Of a DNA stretch of 64,000 nucleotides, positions 35,305 to 48,849 are shown piece after piece. Under the pieces are notes generated by a model that saw only the letters and a list, made by a program, of their open reading frames with translations, was not told the DNA's origin and searched no databases. Every line of letters starts with the position of its first letter. Position 1 is the first letter of the stretch. The translations under genes and the position numbers were made by a program. The stretch spans positions 1,612,501 to 1,676,500 of the forward strand of contig JAWQEG010000077.1 in NCBI GenBank assembly GCA_033782935.1, written 5' to 3'. This stretch comes from Petrolisthes cinctipes (lineage: Eukaryota; Arthropoda; Malacostraca; Decapoda; Porcellanidae).

Positions 35305-36712
35305 CACCTAAAATATAGATTTTCAGCATGTTTTGGGCCTGTATTTTGAAAATACATTAACACGGAGTAGGCATGTACAGATCACTTCTGGGACCCAAAA
35401 ATATCGACTTTTCTCGTGTTTTGAGTCTGATTTTAAGATATATACGGGTACAGAAGATGCATGCACATATCGACTTTGGGCACCTAAAATATCGATTTTG
35501 AGCATGTTTTGGGCCTGTATTTTGAAAATATTATAACAAGGTGTAGACATGCACCGATCGCTTCTGGGACACAAAAATATCGATTTTTTGGGTGTTTTGA
35601 GCCTGAATTTGAGATATAAACGGGTACAGAAGATGCATGCACATATCGACTTTTTGCACCTAAAATATCGATTTTGAGCATGTTTTGGGTCTGTATCATG
35701 AAAACTTTCTAGCAAGAAGTAAGCATGTACAGATTGCTTCTGGGACCCAAAAATATCGAATTTTCGAGTGTTTTGAACCTGAATTTTGGATATAGACAGG
35801 TACAGAAGATGCATACACATATTGACTTTGGGCAGCTAAAATATCGATTTACAGCATGTTTTAGGCCTGTATTTTAAAAATACTCTAACACGGAGTATGC
35901 ATGTACAGATGGCTTTTGGGACCCAAAAATGTCGAATATTCGGTTGTTTTAAGTCTGAATTTGAGATATAAACGGGTACAGAAGATACATGCACATATCG
36001 ACTTTGGGCACCCAAAATATCGATTTTGAGCATGATTTGAGCCTGTATTTTTAAAATACTCTAACACGGAGTAGACACGTACAGATCGCTTCTGGGACCC
36101 AAATAAATCGAATTTTCGGTTGTTCTGAGCCTGAATTTGAGATATGAACAGGTACAGAAGATGCATGCACATATCGACTTCGGGCACCTAAAATATCGAT
36201 TTTGAGCTTGTTTTGGGCCTGTATTTTTAAAATACTTAAACACGGTGTAGACATGTACAGATCGCTTCTGGGACACAAAAATATCGATTTTTTGGGTGTT
36301 TTGAGCCTGAATTTGAGATATAAACGGGTACAGAAGATGCATGCACATATCGACTTTGGGCACCCAAAATATCGATTTTTAGTATGTTTTGGGCGAATAA
36401 TTTGAAAATATTCTAGCACTGAGTAGGCATGTACAGATCGCTTCTGGGAAACAAAAATATCGAATTTTCGGGTGTTTTGAGCCAGAAAATGGGATATAAC
36501 CGGGTACAGAGGATACATGCACATATCGACTTATTGCACCTAAAATATCGATTTTGAGCATGTTTTGGGTCTGTATCTTGAAAAAATTCTAGCAAGGAGT
36601 AGGCATGTACAGATCGCTTCTGGGATCCAAAATTATCGAATTTTCGGGTGTTTTGAACCGGAATTTGGGATATAGACGGATACAGAAGATGCATGCACAT
36701 ATCGACTTTGGG
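35305..36712 (+). repeat. Proto-HOR, duplicate copy
   Basis: Eight monomers matching 23,695-25,102 at +11,610. It retains CGGGTACAG at about 36,325 where the left copy has CATGTACAG, so the left copy carries the derived state there. Confidence 0.8.
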
Positions 36713-37456
36713 CACCTAAAATATCGATTTTGAGCATGTTTTGGGCCTGTATTTTGAAAATACTCTAACACGGAGTAGGTATGTACAGATCGCTTCGGGG
36801 ACCCAAAAATATCGAATTTTCGGGTGTTTTGAGCCTGAATTTGAGATAGAGACGGGTACAGAAGATGCATGCACATTTCGACTTTTAGCACCTAAAATAT
36901 CAATTTTGAGCATGTTTTGGGTCTGTATCTTGAAAACATTCTAGCAAGATGTAGGCATGTACAGATTGCTTCTGGGACTCAAAAATATCGAATTTTCGAG
37001 TGTTTTGAACCTGAATTTGGGATATAGACGGGTACAGAAGATGCATACACATATTGACTTTGGGCACCTAAAATATAGATTTTTAGTATGTTTTGGGCCT
37101 GTATTTTGAAAATACATTAACACGGAGTAGGCAAGTACAGATCGCTTCTGGGACCCAAAAAAATTGAATCTTCGGGTGTTTTGAGCCTGAATTTGAGATA
37201 TAAACGGATACAAAAGATGCATGCACATATCGACTTTGGGCACCTAAAATATCGATTTTGAGCATGTTTTGGGCCTATATTTTGAAAACACTCTAACACG
37301 GAGTGTGCACGTACAGATCGCTTCTGGGACCCAAAAATATTGAATTTTCGAGTGTTTTGAGCCTGAATTTGAGATATAAACGGGTACAGATGATGCATGC
37401 ACATATCGACTTTGGGCACCTAAAATATCGATTTTTAGCATGTTTTGGGCCTGTAT
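36713..37456 (+). repeat. Near-consensus monomers, right copy of the duplication
   Basis: Matches 25,103-25,846. The duplication ends inside the last monomer. Confidence 0.85.
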
Positions 37457-39000
37457 TATAAAAGTACTCTAACACGGAGTAGACATGTACAGATCGCTTT
37501 TGGGACCCAAAAATATCGAATTTTCGGGTGTTTTGAGCCTGAATTTGAGATATAAACGGGTACAGAAGATGCATGCACATATCGACTTTTTGCACTTAAA
37601 ATATCGATTTTGAGCATGTTTTGGGTTTTGTATCTTGAAAATACTCAAACACGGTGTAGACATGTACAGATCGCTTCTGGGACACAAAAATATCGATTTT
37701 TTGGGTGTTTTGAGCCTGAATTTGAGATATAAACGGGTACAGAAGATGCATGCACATATCGACTTTGGACACCTAAAATATCGATTGATAGCATGTTTTT
37801 AAGCCTGTATTTTAAAAACATTCTAAAATTGAGTAGGCATGTCAAGATTGCTTAAGGGACCCAAAAATATCGAATTTTCGGAGTTTTGAACCTGAATTTG
37901 AGATATAAACGGGTACAGAAGATGCATGCACATATCGACTTTTTGCACCTAAAATATCGATTTTGAGCATGTTTTGGGCCTGTATATTGAAAACATTCTA
38001 GCAAGGAGTAGGCATGTACAGATCGCTTCTGGGACACAAAAATATCGATTTTGTGGGTGTTGTGAGCCTGAATTTGAGATATAAACGGGTACAGAAGATG
38101 CATACACATATTGACTTTGGGCACCTAAAATATAGATTTTCAGCATGTTTTGGGCCTGTATTTTGAAAATACATTAACACGGAGTAGGCATGTACAGATC
38201 GCTTCTGGGACACAAAAATATCGATTTTTTGGGTGTTTTGAGCCTGAATTTGAGATACAAACGGGTACAGAAGATGCATGCACATATCGACTTTGGCACG
38301 CAAAATATCGATTTTTAGTATATTTTGGGCGTATAATTTGAAAATATTCTAGCACTGAGTAGCCATGTACAGATCGCTTCTGGGACCCAAAAATATCGAA
38401 TTTTCGGGTGTTTTGACCCAGAATTTGGGATATAACCGTGTACAGAGGATGCATGCACATATCGACTTTTTGCACATAAAATATCGATTTTAAGCATGTT
38501 TTGGGTCTGTATCTTGAAAACATTCTAGCAAGGAGTAGGCATGTACAGATCGCTTTTGGAACCAAAAAATACCGAATTTTCTGGTGTTTTGAACCTAAAT
38601 TTGGGATATAGACGGGTACAGAAGATTTATAAACATATTGACTTTGGGCACCTAAAATATAGATTTTCAGCATGTTTTGGGCCTGTATTTTGAAAATACT
38701 TTAACACGGAGTAGGCATGTACAGATCGCTTCTGGGACACAAAAATATCGAATTTTTGGGTGTTTTGAGCCAGAATTTGAGATATAAACGGATACAGAAG
38801 ATGCATGCAAATATCGACTTTGGGGACCTAAAATATCGATTTTGAGCATGTTTTGGGCCTGTACTTTGAAAATACTCTAACTCGGAGTAGGCATGTACAG
38901 ATCGCTACTGGGACACAAAAATATTGACTTTTTCGGTGTTTTGAGCCTGAATTTGAGATATAAACGGGTACAGAAGATGCATGCACATATGGACATTGGA
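37457..39000 (+). repeat. Mosaic monomers between duplication and C3
   Basis: This stretch starts with an epsilon-type monomer (GGGTTTTGTATC near 37,622) matching 26,178. It then has an M2-like monomer (AAGCCTG, CTTAAGGG near 37,850) and monomers mixing pentamer features (GATTTTGTGGG, GGCACGCAAAAT, GACCCAGAAT). From about 38,203 it is collinear with 29,585 onward. Confidence 0.75.
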
Positions 39001-41186
39001 CACCTAAAATATCGATTTATAGCATGTTTTAAGCCTGTATTTTAAAAACATTCTAGCACTGAGTAGGCATGTGCAGATTGCTTAAGGGACCCAAAAATAT
39101 CGAATTTTCGGAGTTTTGAGCCTGAATTTGAGATATAAACGGGTACAGAAGATGCATGCACATATCGACTTTTTACACTTAAAATATCGATTTTGACAGG
39201 TTTTGGGTCTGTATCTTGAAAACATTCTAGCAAGGAGTAGGCATGTACAGATCGCTTCTGGTAACCAAAAATATCAAATTTTCTGGTGTTTTGAACCTGA
39301 ATTAGGGATATACACGGGTACAGAAGATGCATACACATATTGACTTTGGGCACATAAAATATCGATTTTTAGCATGTTTTAGGCCTGTATTTTAAAAACA
39401 CTCTAACACGGAGTATGCACGTACAGATCGCTTCTGGGACCCAAAAATATTGAATTTTCGGGTGTTTTTTGAGCCTGAATTTGAGATATAAACTGGTACA
39501 GAAGATGCATGCACATATCGACTTTGGGCACCTAAAATATCGATTTTTAGTATATTTTAGGCCTGTATTTAAAAAATACTCTAACACGGAGTAGACATGT
39601 ACAGATCGCTTTTGGGACCCAAAAATATCGAATTTTCGGGTGTTTTGAGCCTGAATTTGAGATATAAACGGGTACAGAAGAAGCATGCACATATCGACTT
39701 TTTGCACTTAAAATATCGATTTTGAACATGTTTTGGATTTTGTATCTTGAAAATACTCAAACACGGTGTAGACATGTACAGATCGCTTCAGGGACACAAA
39801 AATATCGATTTTTTGGGTGTTTTGAGCCTGAATTTGAGATATATACGGGTACAGAAGATGCATGCACATATCGACTTTGGCACCCAAAATATCGATTTTT
39901 AGTATGTTTTGGGCGTATAATTTGAAAATATTCTAGCACTGAGTAGACATGTACAGATCGCTTCTGGAACCCAAAAATATCGAATTTTCTGGTGTTATGA
40001 ACCAGAATTAGGGATATACACGGGTACAGAAGATGCATACACATATTGACTTTGGGCACATAAAATATCGATTTTCAGCATGTTTTGGGCCTGTATTTTA
40101 ATAACACTCTAACACAGAGTATGCACGTACAGATCGCTTATGTGACCAGAAAACATTGAATTTTCGGATGTTTTGAGCCTGAATTTGAGATATAAACGGG
40201 TACAGAAGATGCATGCACATATCGACTTTTTACACTTAAAATATCGATTTTGACAGGTTTTGGGTCTGTATCTTGAAAACATTCTAGCAAGGAGTAGGCA
40301 TGTACAGATCGCTTCTGGTAACCAAAAATATCGAATTTTCTGGTGTTTTGAACCTGAATTAGGGATATACACGGGTACAGAAGATGCATACACATATTGA
40401 CTTTGGGCACATAAAATATCGATTTTTAGCATGTTTTGGGCCTGTATTTTAAAAACACTCTAACACGGAGTATGCACGTACAGATCGCTTCTGGGACCCA
40501 AAAATATTGAATTTTCGGGTGTTTTGAGCCTGAATTTGAGATATAAACGGATAAAGAAGATGCATGCACATATCGACTTTGTGCACCTAAAATATCGATT
40601 GTTAGTATTCTTTAGGCCTGTATATTAAAAATACTCTAACACGGAGTAGACATATACAGATCGCTTTTGGGACCCAAAAATATCGAATTTTCGGGTGTTT
40701 TGAGCCTGAATTTGAGATATAAACGGGTACAGAAGATGCATGCACATATCGACTTTTTACACTTAAAATATCGATTTTGACAGGTTTTGGGTCTGTATCT
40801 TGAAAACATTCTAGCAAAGAGTAGGCATGTACAGATCGCTTCTGGTAACCAAAAATATCGAATTTTCTGGTGTTTTGAACCTGAATTAGGGATATACACG
40901 GGTACAGAAGATGCATACACATATTGACTTTGGGCACATAAAATATCGATTTTTAGCATGTTTTGGGCCTGTATTTTAAAAACACTCTAACACGGAGTAT
41001 GCAAGTACAGATCGCTTCAGGGACCCAAAAATATTGAATTTTCGGGTGTTCTGAGCCTGAATTTGAGATATAAACGGGTACAGAAGATGCATGCACATAT
41101 CGAGTTTGGGCACCTAAAATATCGATTTTTAGTATATTTTAGGCCTGTATTTTAAAAATACTCTAACACGGAGTAGACATGTACAG
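39001..41186 (+). repeat. Module C, copy C3 (longest)
   Basis: The order is alpha, beta, gamma, delta, epsilon, zeta, eta, beta, gamma, delta, beta, gamma, delta. It is collinear with C2 at 8,617 and with C1 at 13,544. It ends near 41,186, where the delta monomer changes to a GATTTTGTGGG-type right half. Confidence 0.75.
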
Positions 41187-41717
41187 ATCGCTTCTGGGAC
41201 ACAAAAATATCGATTTTGTGGGTGTTTTGAGCCTGAATTTGAGATATAAACGGGTACAGAAGATGCATGCACATATCGACTTTGGGCACCTAAAATATCG
41301 ATTTTGAGCATCTTTTAGGCCTGTATTTTGAAAATACTCAAACACGGTGTAGACATGTACAGATCGCTTCTAAGACACAAAAATATCGATTTTTTGGGTG
41401 TTTTGAGCTTGAATTTGAGATATAAACGGGTACAGAAGATGCATGCACATATCGACTTTGGCACCCAAAATATCGATTTTTAGTATGTTTTGGGCGTATA
41501 ATTTGAAAATATTCTAGCACTGAGTAGACATGTACAGATAGCTTCTGGAACCATTAAATATCGAATTTTCTGGTGTTATGAACCAGAATTAGGGATATAC
41601 ACGGGTACAAAAGATGCATACACATATTGACTTTGGGCACATAAAATATCGATTTTCAGCATGTTTTGGGCCTGTATTTTAAAAACACTCTAACACGGAG
41701 TATGCACGTACAGATCG
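41187..41717 (+). repeat. Linking monomers before module D
   Basis: A pentamer-type right half (GATTTTGTGGG), CATCTTTTAGG, zeta (GGGCGTATAATTTG) and the start of an eta monomer. These are mixed-type junction monomers with no other content. Confidence 0.7.
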
Positions 41718-43270
41718 CTTATGTGACCCGAAAACATTGAATTTTCGGATGTTTTGAGCCTGAATTTGAGATATAAACGGGTACAGAGGATGCATGCACA
41801 TATCGACTTTGGGCACCTAAAATATCGATTTTGAGCATCTTTTGGGCCTGTATTTTGAAAATATTCAAATACGGTGTAGACATGTACAGATCGCTTCTGG
41901 GACGCAAAAATATCGAGTTTTCGGGGGTTTTGAGCCAGAATTTGGGATATAACCGTGTACAGAAGATGCATGCACATATCGACTTTGGGCACCTAAAATA
42001 TCGATTTTGAGCATGTTTTGGGCCTGTATCATGAAAACATTCTAGCAAGGAGTAGGCATGTACAGATCGCTTCTGGGAACCAAAAATATCGAATTTTGGG
42101 TGTTTTGAACCTGAATTTGGGATATACACGGGTACAGAAGATGCATACACATATTGACTTTGGGCACATAAAATATCGATTTTTAGCATGTTTTGGGCCT
42201 GTATTTTAAAAAACACTCTAACACGGAGTATGCACGTACAGATCGCTTCTGGGATCCAAAAATATTGAATTTTCGGGTGTTTTGAACCTGAATTTGAGAT
42301 ATAAACGGGTACAGAAGATGCATGCACATATCGACTTTGGGCACCTAAAAAATAGATTTTTAGCATGTTTTGGGCCTGTATTTTGAAAATACTCTAACAC
42401 GGAGTAGACATGTACAGATCGCTTCTGGGACACAAAAATATCGATTTTTTGGGTGTTTTGAGCCTGAATTTGAGATATAAACGGGTACAGAAGATTCATG
42501 CACATATTGACTTTGGGCACCTAAAATATAGATTTTGAGCATGTTCTAGGCCCGTATTTTGAAAATACTTTAACACGGAGTAGGCATGTACAGATCTCTT
42601 CAGGGAACCAAAAATATCGAATTTTCGGGTGTTTTGAGCCTGACTTTGAGATATAAACGGATACAGAAGATGCATGCACATATTGACTTTGGGCACCTAA
42701 AATATCGATTTTGAGCATGTTTTGGGCCTGTATTTTGAAAATACTCTAACACGGAGTAGACATGTACAGATCGCTTCTGGGACACAAAAATATCGATTTT
42801 TTTGGGTGTTTTGAGCCTGAATTTGAGATATAAACGGGTACAGAAGATGCATGCACATATCGACTTTGGACACCTAAAATATCGATTGATAGCATGTTTT
42901 AAGCCTGTATTTTAAAAATATTTTAAAATTGAGTAGGCATGTCCAGATTGCTTAAGGGACACAAAAATATCGAATTTTCGGAGTTTTGAACCTGAATTTG
43001 AGATATAAACGGGTACAGAAGATGCATGCACATATCGACTTTTTGCACCTAAAATATCGATTTTGAGCATGTTTTGGGTCTGTATATTGAAAACATTCTA
43101 GCAAGAAGTAGGCATGTACAGATCGCTTCTGGGACCCAAAAATGCCGAATTTTCTGGTGTTTTGAACCTGAATTTGGGATATAGACGGGTACAGAAGATG
43201 CATACACATATTGACTTTGGGCACCTAAAATATAGATTTTCAGCATGTTTTGGGCCTGTATTTTGAAAAT
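41718..43270 (+). repeat. Module D, copy Da
   Basis: Begins in an eta monomer at CTTATGTGACCCG. Contains the GGATCC-bearing monomer, a CAGATCTCTTC monomer (42,518-42,693) and an M2-like TGTCCAGATTGCTTAAGGG monomer. It is collinear with Dc at 5,102. Against Db the offset is 1,936, then 1,937, then 1,761. Confidence 0.75.
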
Positions 43271-43653
43271 ACTTTAATACGGAGTAGGCATGTACAGATT
43301 GCTTCTGGGACACAAAAATATCGATTTTTTGGGTGTTTTGAGCCTGAATTTGAGATATAAACGGATACAGAAGATGCATGCACATATCGACTTTGGGCAC
43401 TTAAAATATCGATTTTGAGCATGTTTTGGGTTTTGTATCTTGAAAATACTCAAACACGGTGTAGACATGTACAGATCGCTTCAGGGACACAAAAATATCG
43501 TTTTTGTGGGTGTTTTGAGCCTGAATTTGAGATATATACGGGTACAGAAGATGCATGCACATATCGTCTTTGGCACCCAAAATATCGATTTTTAGTATGT
43601 TTTGGGCGTATAATTTGAAAATATTCTAGCACTGATTAGACATGTACAGATCG
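43271..43653 (+). repeat. Linking monomers Da-Db with epsilon and zeta types
   Basis: An epsilon monomer (CACTTAAAAT, GGGTTTTGTATC near 43,390) and a zeta left half (43,574) that switches to an eta right half (CTTATGTGACCCG) at 43,654. Confidence 0.7.
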
Positions 43654-44982
43654 CTTATGTGACCCGAAAACATTGAATTTTCGGATGTTTTGAGCCTGAA
43701 TTTGAGATATAAACGGGTACAGAGGATGCATGCACATATCGACTTTGGGCACCTAAAATATCGATTTTGAGCATCGTTTGGGCCTGTATTTTGAAAATAC
43801 TCAAATACGGTATAGACATGTACAGATCGCTTCTGGGACCCAAAAATATCGAATTTTCGGGGGTTTTGAGCCAAAATTTGGGATATAACCGTGTACAGAA
43901 GATGCATGCACATATCGACTTTGGGCACCTAAAATATCGATTTTGAGCATGTTTTGGGCCTGTATCATGAAAACATTCTAGCAAGGAGTAGGCATGTACA
44001 GATCGCTTCTGGGAACCAAAAATATCGAATTTTCTGGTGTTTTGAACCTGAATTTGGGATATACACGGGTACAGAAGATGCATACACATATTGACTTTGG
44101 GCACATAAAATATCGATTTTTAGCATGTTTTGGGCCTGTATTTTAAAAAACACTCTTACACGGAGTATGCACGTACAGATCGCTTCTGGGATCCAAAAAT
44201 ATTGAATTTTCTTGTGTTTTGAGCCTGAATTTGAGATATAAACGGGTACAGAAGATGCATGCACATATCGACTTTGGGTACCTAAAAAATAGATTTTTAG
44301 CATGTTTTGGGCCTGTATTTTGAAAATACTCTAACACGGTGTAGACATGTACAGATCGCTTCTGGGACACAAAAATATCGATTTTTTGGGTGTTTTGAGC
44401 ATGAATTTGAGATATAAACGGATACAGAAGATGCATGCACATATTGCCTTTGGGCACCTAAAATATCGATTTTGAGCATGTTTTGGGCCTGTATTTTGAA
44501 AATACTCTAACACGGAGTAGACATGTACAGATCGCTTCTGGGACACAAAAATATCGATTTTTTTGGGTGTTTTGAGCCTGAATTTGAGATATAAACGGGT
44601 ACAGAAGATGCATGCACATATCGACTTTGGACACCTAAAATATCGATTGATAGCATGTTTTAAGCCTGTATTTTAAAAATATTCTAAAATTGAGTAGGCA
44701 TGTCCAGATTGCTTAAGGGACCCAAAAATATCGAATTTTCGGAGTTTTGAACCTGAATTTGAGATATAAACGGTTACGGAAGATGCATGCACATATCGAC
44801 TTTTTGCACCTAAAATATCGATTTTGAGCATGTTTTGGGTCTGTATATTGAAAACATTCTAGCAAGAAGTAGGCATGTACAGATCGCTTCTGGGACCCAA
44901 AAATGCCGAATTTTCTGGTGTTTTGAACCTGAATTTGGGATATAGACGGGTACAGAAGATGCATACACATATTGACTTTGGG
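43654..44982 (+). repeat. Module D, copy Db (one monomer shorter)
   Basis: Same order as Da and Dc, but it lacks the monomer equivalent to 42,518-42,693. The joined monomer near 44,300-44,455 has the left part of one and the CGGATACAG end of the next, as expected after unequal exchange. Confidence 0.75.
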
Positions 44983-45685
44983 CACCTAAAATATAGATTT
45001 TCAGCATGTTTTGGGCCTGTATTTTGAAAATACATTAACACGGAGTAGGCATGTACAGATCGCTTCTGGGACCCAAAAATATCGAATTTTCGAGTATTTT
45101 GAGCCTGAATTTGAGATATAAACGGATTCAGAAGATGCATGCACATATCGACTTTGGGCACCTAAAATATCGATTTTGAGCATGTTTTGGGCCTGTATTT
45201 TGAAAATACTCTAACATGGAGTAGGCATGTACAGATCGCTTCTGGGACACAAAAATATCGATTTTGTGGGTGTTTTGAGCCTGAATTTGAGATATAAACG
45301 GGTACAGAAGATGCATGCACATATCGACTTTGGGCACCTAAAATATCGATTTTGAGCATCTTTTAGGCCTGTATTTTGAAAATACTCAAACACGGTGTAG
45401 ACATGTACAGATCGCTTCTGGGACACAAAAATATCGATTTTTTGGGTGTTTTGAGCCTGAATTTGAGATATAAACGGGTACAGAAGATGCATGCACATAT
45501 CGACTTTGGCACGCAAAATATCGATTTTTAGTATGTTTTGGGCGTATAATTTGAAAATATTCTAGCACTGAGTAGCCATGTACAGATCGCTTCTGGGACC
45601 CAAAAATATCGAATTTTCTGGTGTTTTGACCCAGAATTTGGGATATTACCGGGTACAGAGGATGCATGCACATATCGACTTTTTG
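44983..45685 (+). repeat. Pentamer HOR, third copy (four monomers)
   Basis: Matches 28,271-28,973 at offset 16,712, including CGGATTCAGAAG, GATTTTGTGGG, CATCTTTTAGG, GGCACGCAAAAT and GACCCAGAAT. The fifth, poly-A monomer is replaced by a different one, so the A-run arose or was lost independently. Confidence 0.8.
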
Positions 45686-46819
45686 CACCTAAAATATCGA
45701 TTTTAAGCATGTTTTGGGCCTGTATTTTGAAAATACTTTAACACGGAGTAGGCATGTACAGATCGCTTCTGGGACACAAAAATATCGATTTTTTGGGTGT
45801 TTTGAGCCTGAATTTGAGATATAAACGGATACAGAAGATGCATGCACATATCGACTTTGGGCACTTAAAATATCGATTTTGAGCATGTTTTGGGTTTTGT
45901 ATCTTGAAAATACTCAAACACGGTGTAGACATGTACAGATCGCTTCAGGGACACAAAAATATCGATTTTGTGGGTGTTTTGAGCCTGAATTTGAGATATA
46001 TACGGGTACAGAAGATGAATGCACATATCGACTTTGGCACCCAAAATATCGATTTTTAGTATGTTTTGGGCGTATAATTTGAAAATATTCTAGCACTGAG
46101 TAGACATGTACAGATCACTTCTGGAACACAAAAATATCGAATTTTCATGTGTTATGAACCAGAATTAGGGATATACACGGGTACAAAAGATGCATACACA
46201 TATTGACTTTGGGCACATAAAATATCGATTTTCAGCATGTTTTGGGCCTGTATTTTAAAAACACTCTAACACAGAGTATGCCCGTACAGATCGCTTATGT
46301 GACCCGAAAACATTGAATTTTCGGATGTTTTGAGCCTGAATTTGAGATATAAACGGGTACAGAAGATGCATGCACATATCGACTTTTTACATTTAAATAT
46401 CGATTTTGACAGGTTTTGGGTCTGTATCTTGAAAACATTCTAGCAAGGAGTAGGCATGTACAGATCGCTTCTGGTAACCAAAAATATCGAATTTTCTGGT
46501 GTTATGAACCTGAATTAGGGATATACACGGGTACAGAAGATACATACACATATTGACTTTGGGCACATAAAATATCGATTTTTAGCATGTTTTGGGCCTG
46601 TATTTTAAAAACACTCTAACACGGAGTATGCACGTACAGATCGCTTCTGGGACCCAAAAATATTGAATTTTCGGGTGTTCTGAGCCTGAATTTGAGATAT
46701 AAACGGATACAGAAGATGCATGCACATATCGACTTTGGGCACCTAAAATATCGATTTTTAGTATATTTTAGGCCTGTATTTTAAAAATACTCTAACACGG
46801 AGTATGCACGTACCGAACG
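45686..46819 (+). repeat. Module C, copy C4, with one leading monomer
   Basis: After one near-consensus monomer the order is epsilon (45862), zeta, eta, beta (46390, with ATTTAAATATCG one base shorter), gamma and delta. This stretch is collinear with 26,161 onward in C1 at offset 19,701. It changes into an eta right half at 46,820. Confidence 0.75.
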
Positions 46820-48849
46820 CTTATGTGACCCGAAAACATTGAATTTTCGGATGTTTTGAGCCTGAATTTGAGATATAAACGGGTACAGAGGATACATGCA
46901 CATATCGACTTTGGGCACCTAAAATATCGATTTTAAGCATCTTTTGGGCCTGTATTTTGAAAATACTTAAATACGGTGTAGACATGTACAGATCGCTTCT
47001 GGGACCCAAAAATATCGAATTTTCGGGGGTTTTGAGCCAGAATTTGGGATATAACCGTGTACAGAAGATGCATGCACATATTGACTTTGGGCACCTAAAA
47101 TATCGATTTTGAGCATGTTTTGGGCCTGTATCTTGAAAACATTCTAGCAAGGAGTAGGCATGTACAGATCGCTTCTGGGAACCAAAAATATCGAATTTTC
47201 TGGTGTTTTGAACCTGAATTTGGGATATACACGGGTACAGAAGATGCATACACATATTGACTTTGGGCACATAAAATATCGATTTTTAGCATGTTTTGGG
47301 CCTGTATTTTAAAAACACTCTAACACGGAGTATGCACGTACAGATCGTTTCTGGGATCCAAAAATATTGAATTTTCGGGTGTTTTGAGCCTGAATTTGAG
47401 ATATAAACGGGTACAGAAGATGCATGCACATATCGACTTTGGGCACCTAAAATATAGATTTTAAGCATGTTTTGGGCCTGTATTTTGAAAATACTTTAAC
47501 ACGGTGTAGACATGTACAGATCGCTTCTGGGACACAAAAATATCGATTTTTTGGGTGTTTTGAGCCTGAATTTGAGATATAAACGGGTACAGAAGATTCA
47601 TGCACATATTGACTTTGGGCACCTAAAATATAGATTTTGAGCATGTTTTGGGCCTGTATTTTGAAAATACTTTAACACGTAGTAGGCATGTACAGATCTC
47701 TTCTGGGACCCAAAAATATCGAATTTTCGGGTGTTTTGAACCTGAATTTGAGATATAAACGGATACAGAAGATGCATGCACATATTGACTTTGGGCACCT
47801 AAAATATCGATTTTGAGCATTTTTTGGGCCTGTATTTTGAAAATACTCTAACACGGAGTAGACATGTACAGATCGCTTCTGGGACACAAAAACATCGATT
47901 TTTTTGGGTGTTTTGAGCCTGAATTTGAGATATAAACGGGTACAGAAGATGCATGCACATATCGACTTTGGACACCTAAAATATCGATTGATAGCATGTT
48001 ATAAGCCTTTATTTTAAAAACATTCTAAAATTGAGTAGGCATGTCCATATTGCTTAAGGGACCCAAAAATATCGAATTTTCGGAGTTTTGAACCTGAATT
48101 TGAGATATAAACGAGTACAGAATATGCATGCACATATCGACTTTCTGCACCTAAAATATCGATTTTGAGCATGTTTTGGGTCTGTATATTGAAAACATTC
48201 TAGCAAGGAGTAGGCATGTACAGATCGCTTCTGGGACCCAAAAATGCCGATTTTTCTGGTGTTTTGAACCTGAATTTGGGATATAGACGGGTACAGAAGA
48301 TGAATACACATATTGACTTTGGGCACCTAAAATATAGATTTTCAGCATGTTTTGGGCCTGTATTTTGAACATACATTAACACGGAGTAGGCATGTACAGA
48401 TCGCTTCTGGGACCCAAAAATATCGAATTTTCTAGTGTTTTGAGCCTGAATTTGAGATATAAACGGATTCAGAAGATGCATGCACATATCGACTTTGGGC
48501 ACCTAAAATATCGATTTTGAGCATGTTTTGGGCCTGTATTTTGAAAATACTCTAACACGGAGTAGGCATGTACAGATCGCTTCTGGGACACAAAAATATC
48601 GATTTTTTGGGTGTTTTGAGCCTGAATTTGAGATATAAACGGGTACAGAAGATGCATGCACATATCGACTTTGGGCACCTAAAATATCGATTTTGAACAT
48701 GTTTTAGGCCTGTATTTTGAAAATACTCAAACACGGTGTAGACATGTACAGATCGCTTCTGGGACACAAAAATATCGATTTTTTTGGTGTTTTGAGCCTG
48801 AATTTGAGATATAAACGGGTACAGAAGATGCATGCACATATCGACATTG
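46820..48849 (+). repeat. Module D, copy Dc, continuing into pentamer monomers
   Basis: 46,820-48,372 matches Da at 5,102. From the monomer at 48,324 it follows pentamer monomers 1-3 (CGGATTCAGAAG near 48,464) as Db does, and then changes type near 48,850. Confidence 0.75.

Larger units (their letters stand above)
32047..37456 (+). repeat. 5.4-kb segmental duplication, right copy
   Basis: This is the second copy of 20,437-25,846. Its left boundary falls inside an M7-like monomer: before 32,047 the sequence (CACGTACAAATCA) differs from block A, and from CTTCTGGGACCC onward it is the same. Its right boundary near 37,456 falls inside a monomer (GTATTATAAAAGTAC). Past that point, alignment with the left copy resumes after skipping one 178-bp monomer. 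Confidence 0.85.
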
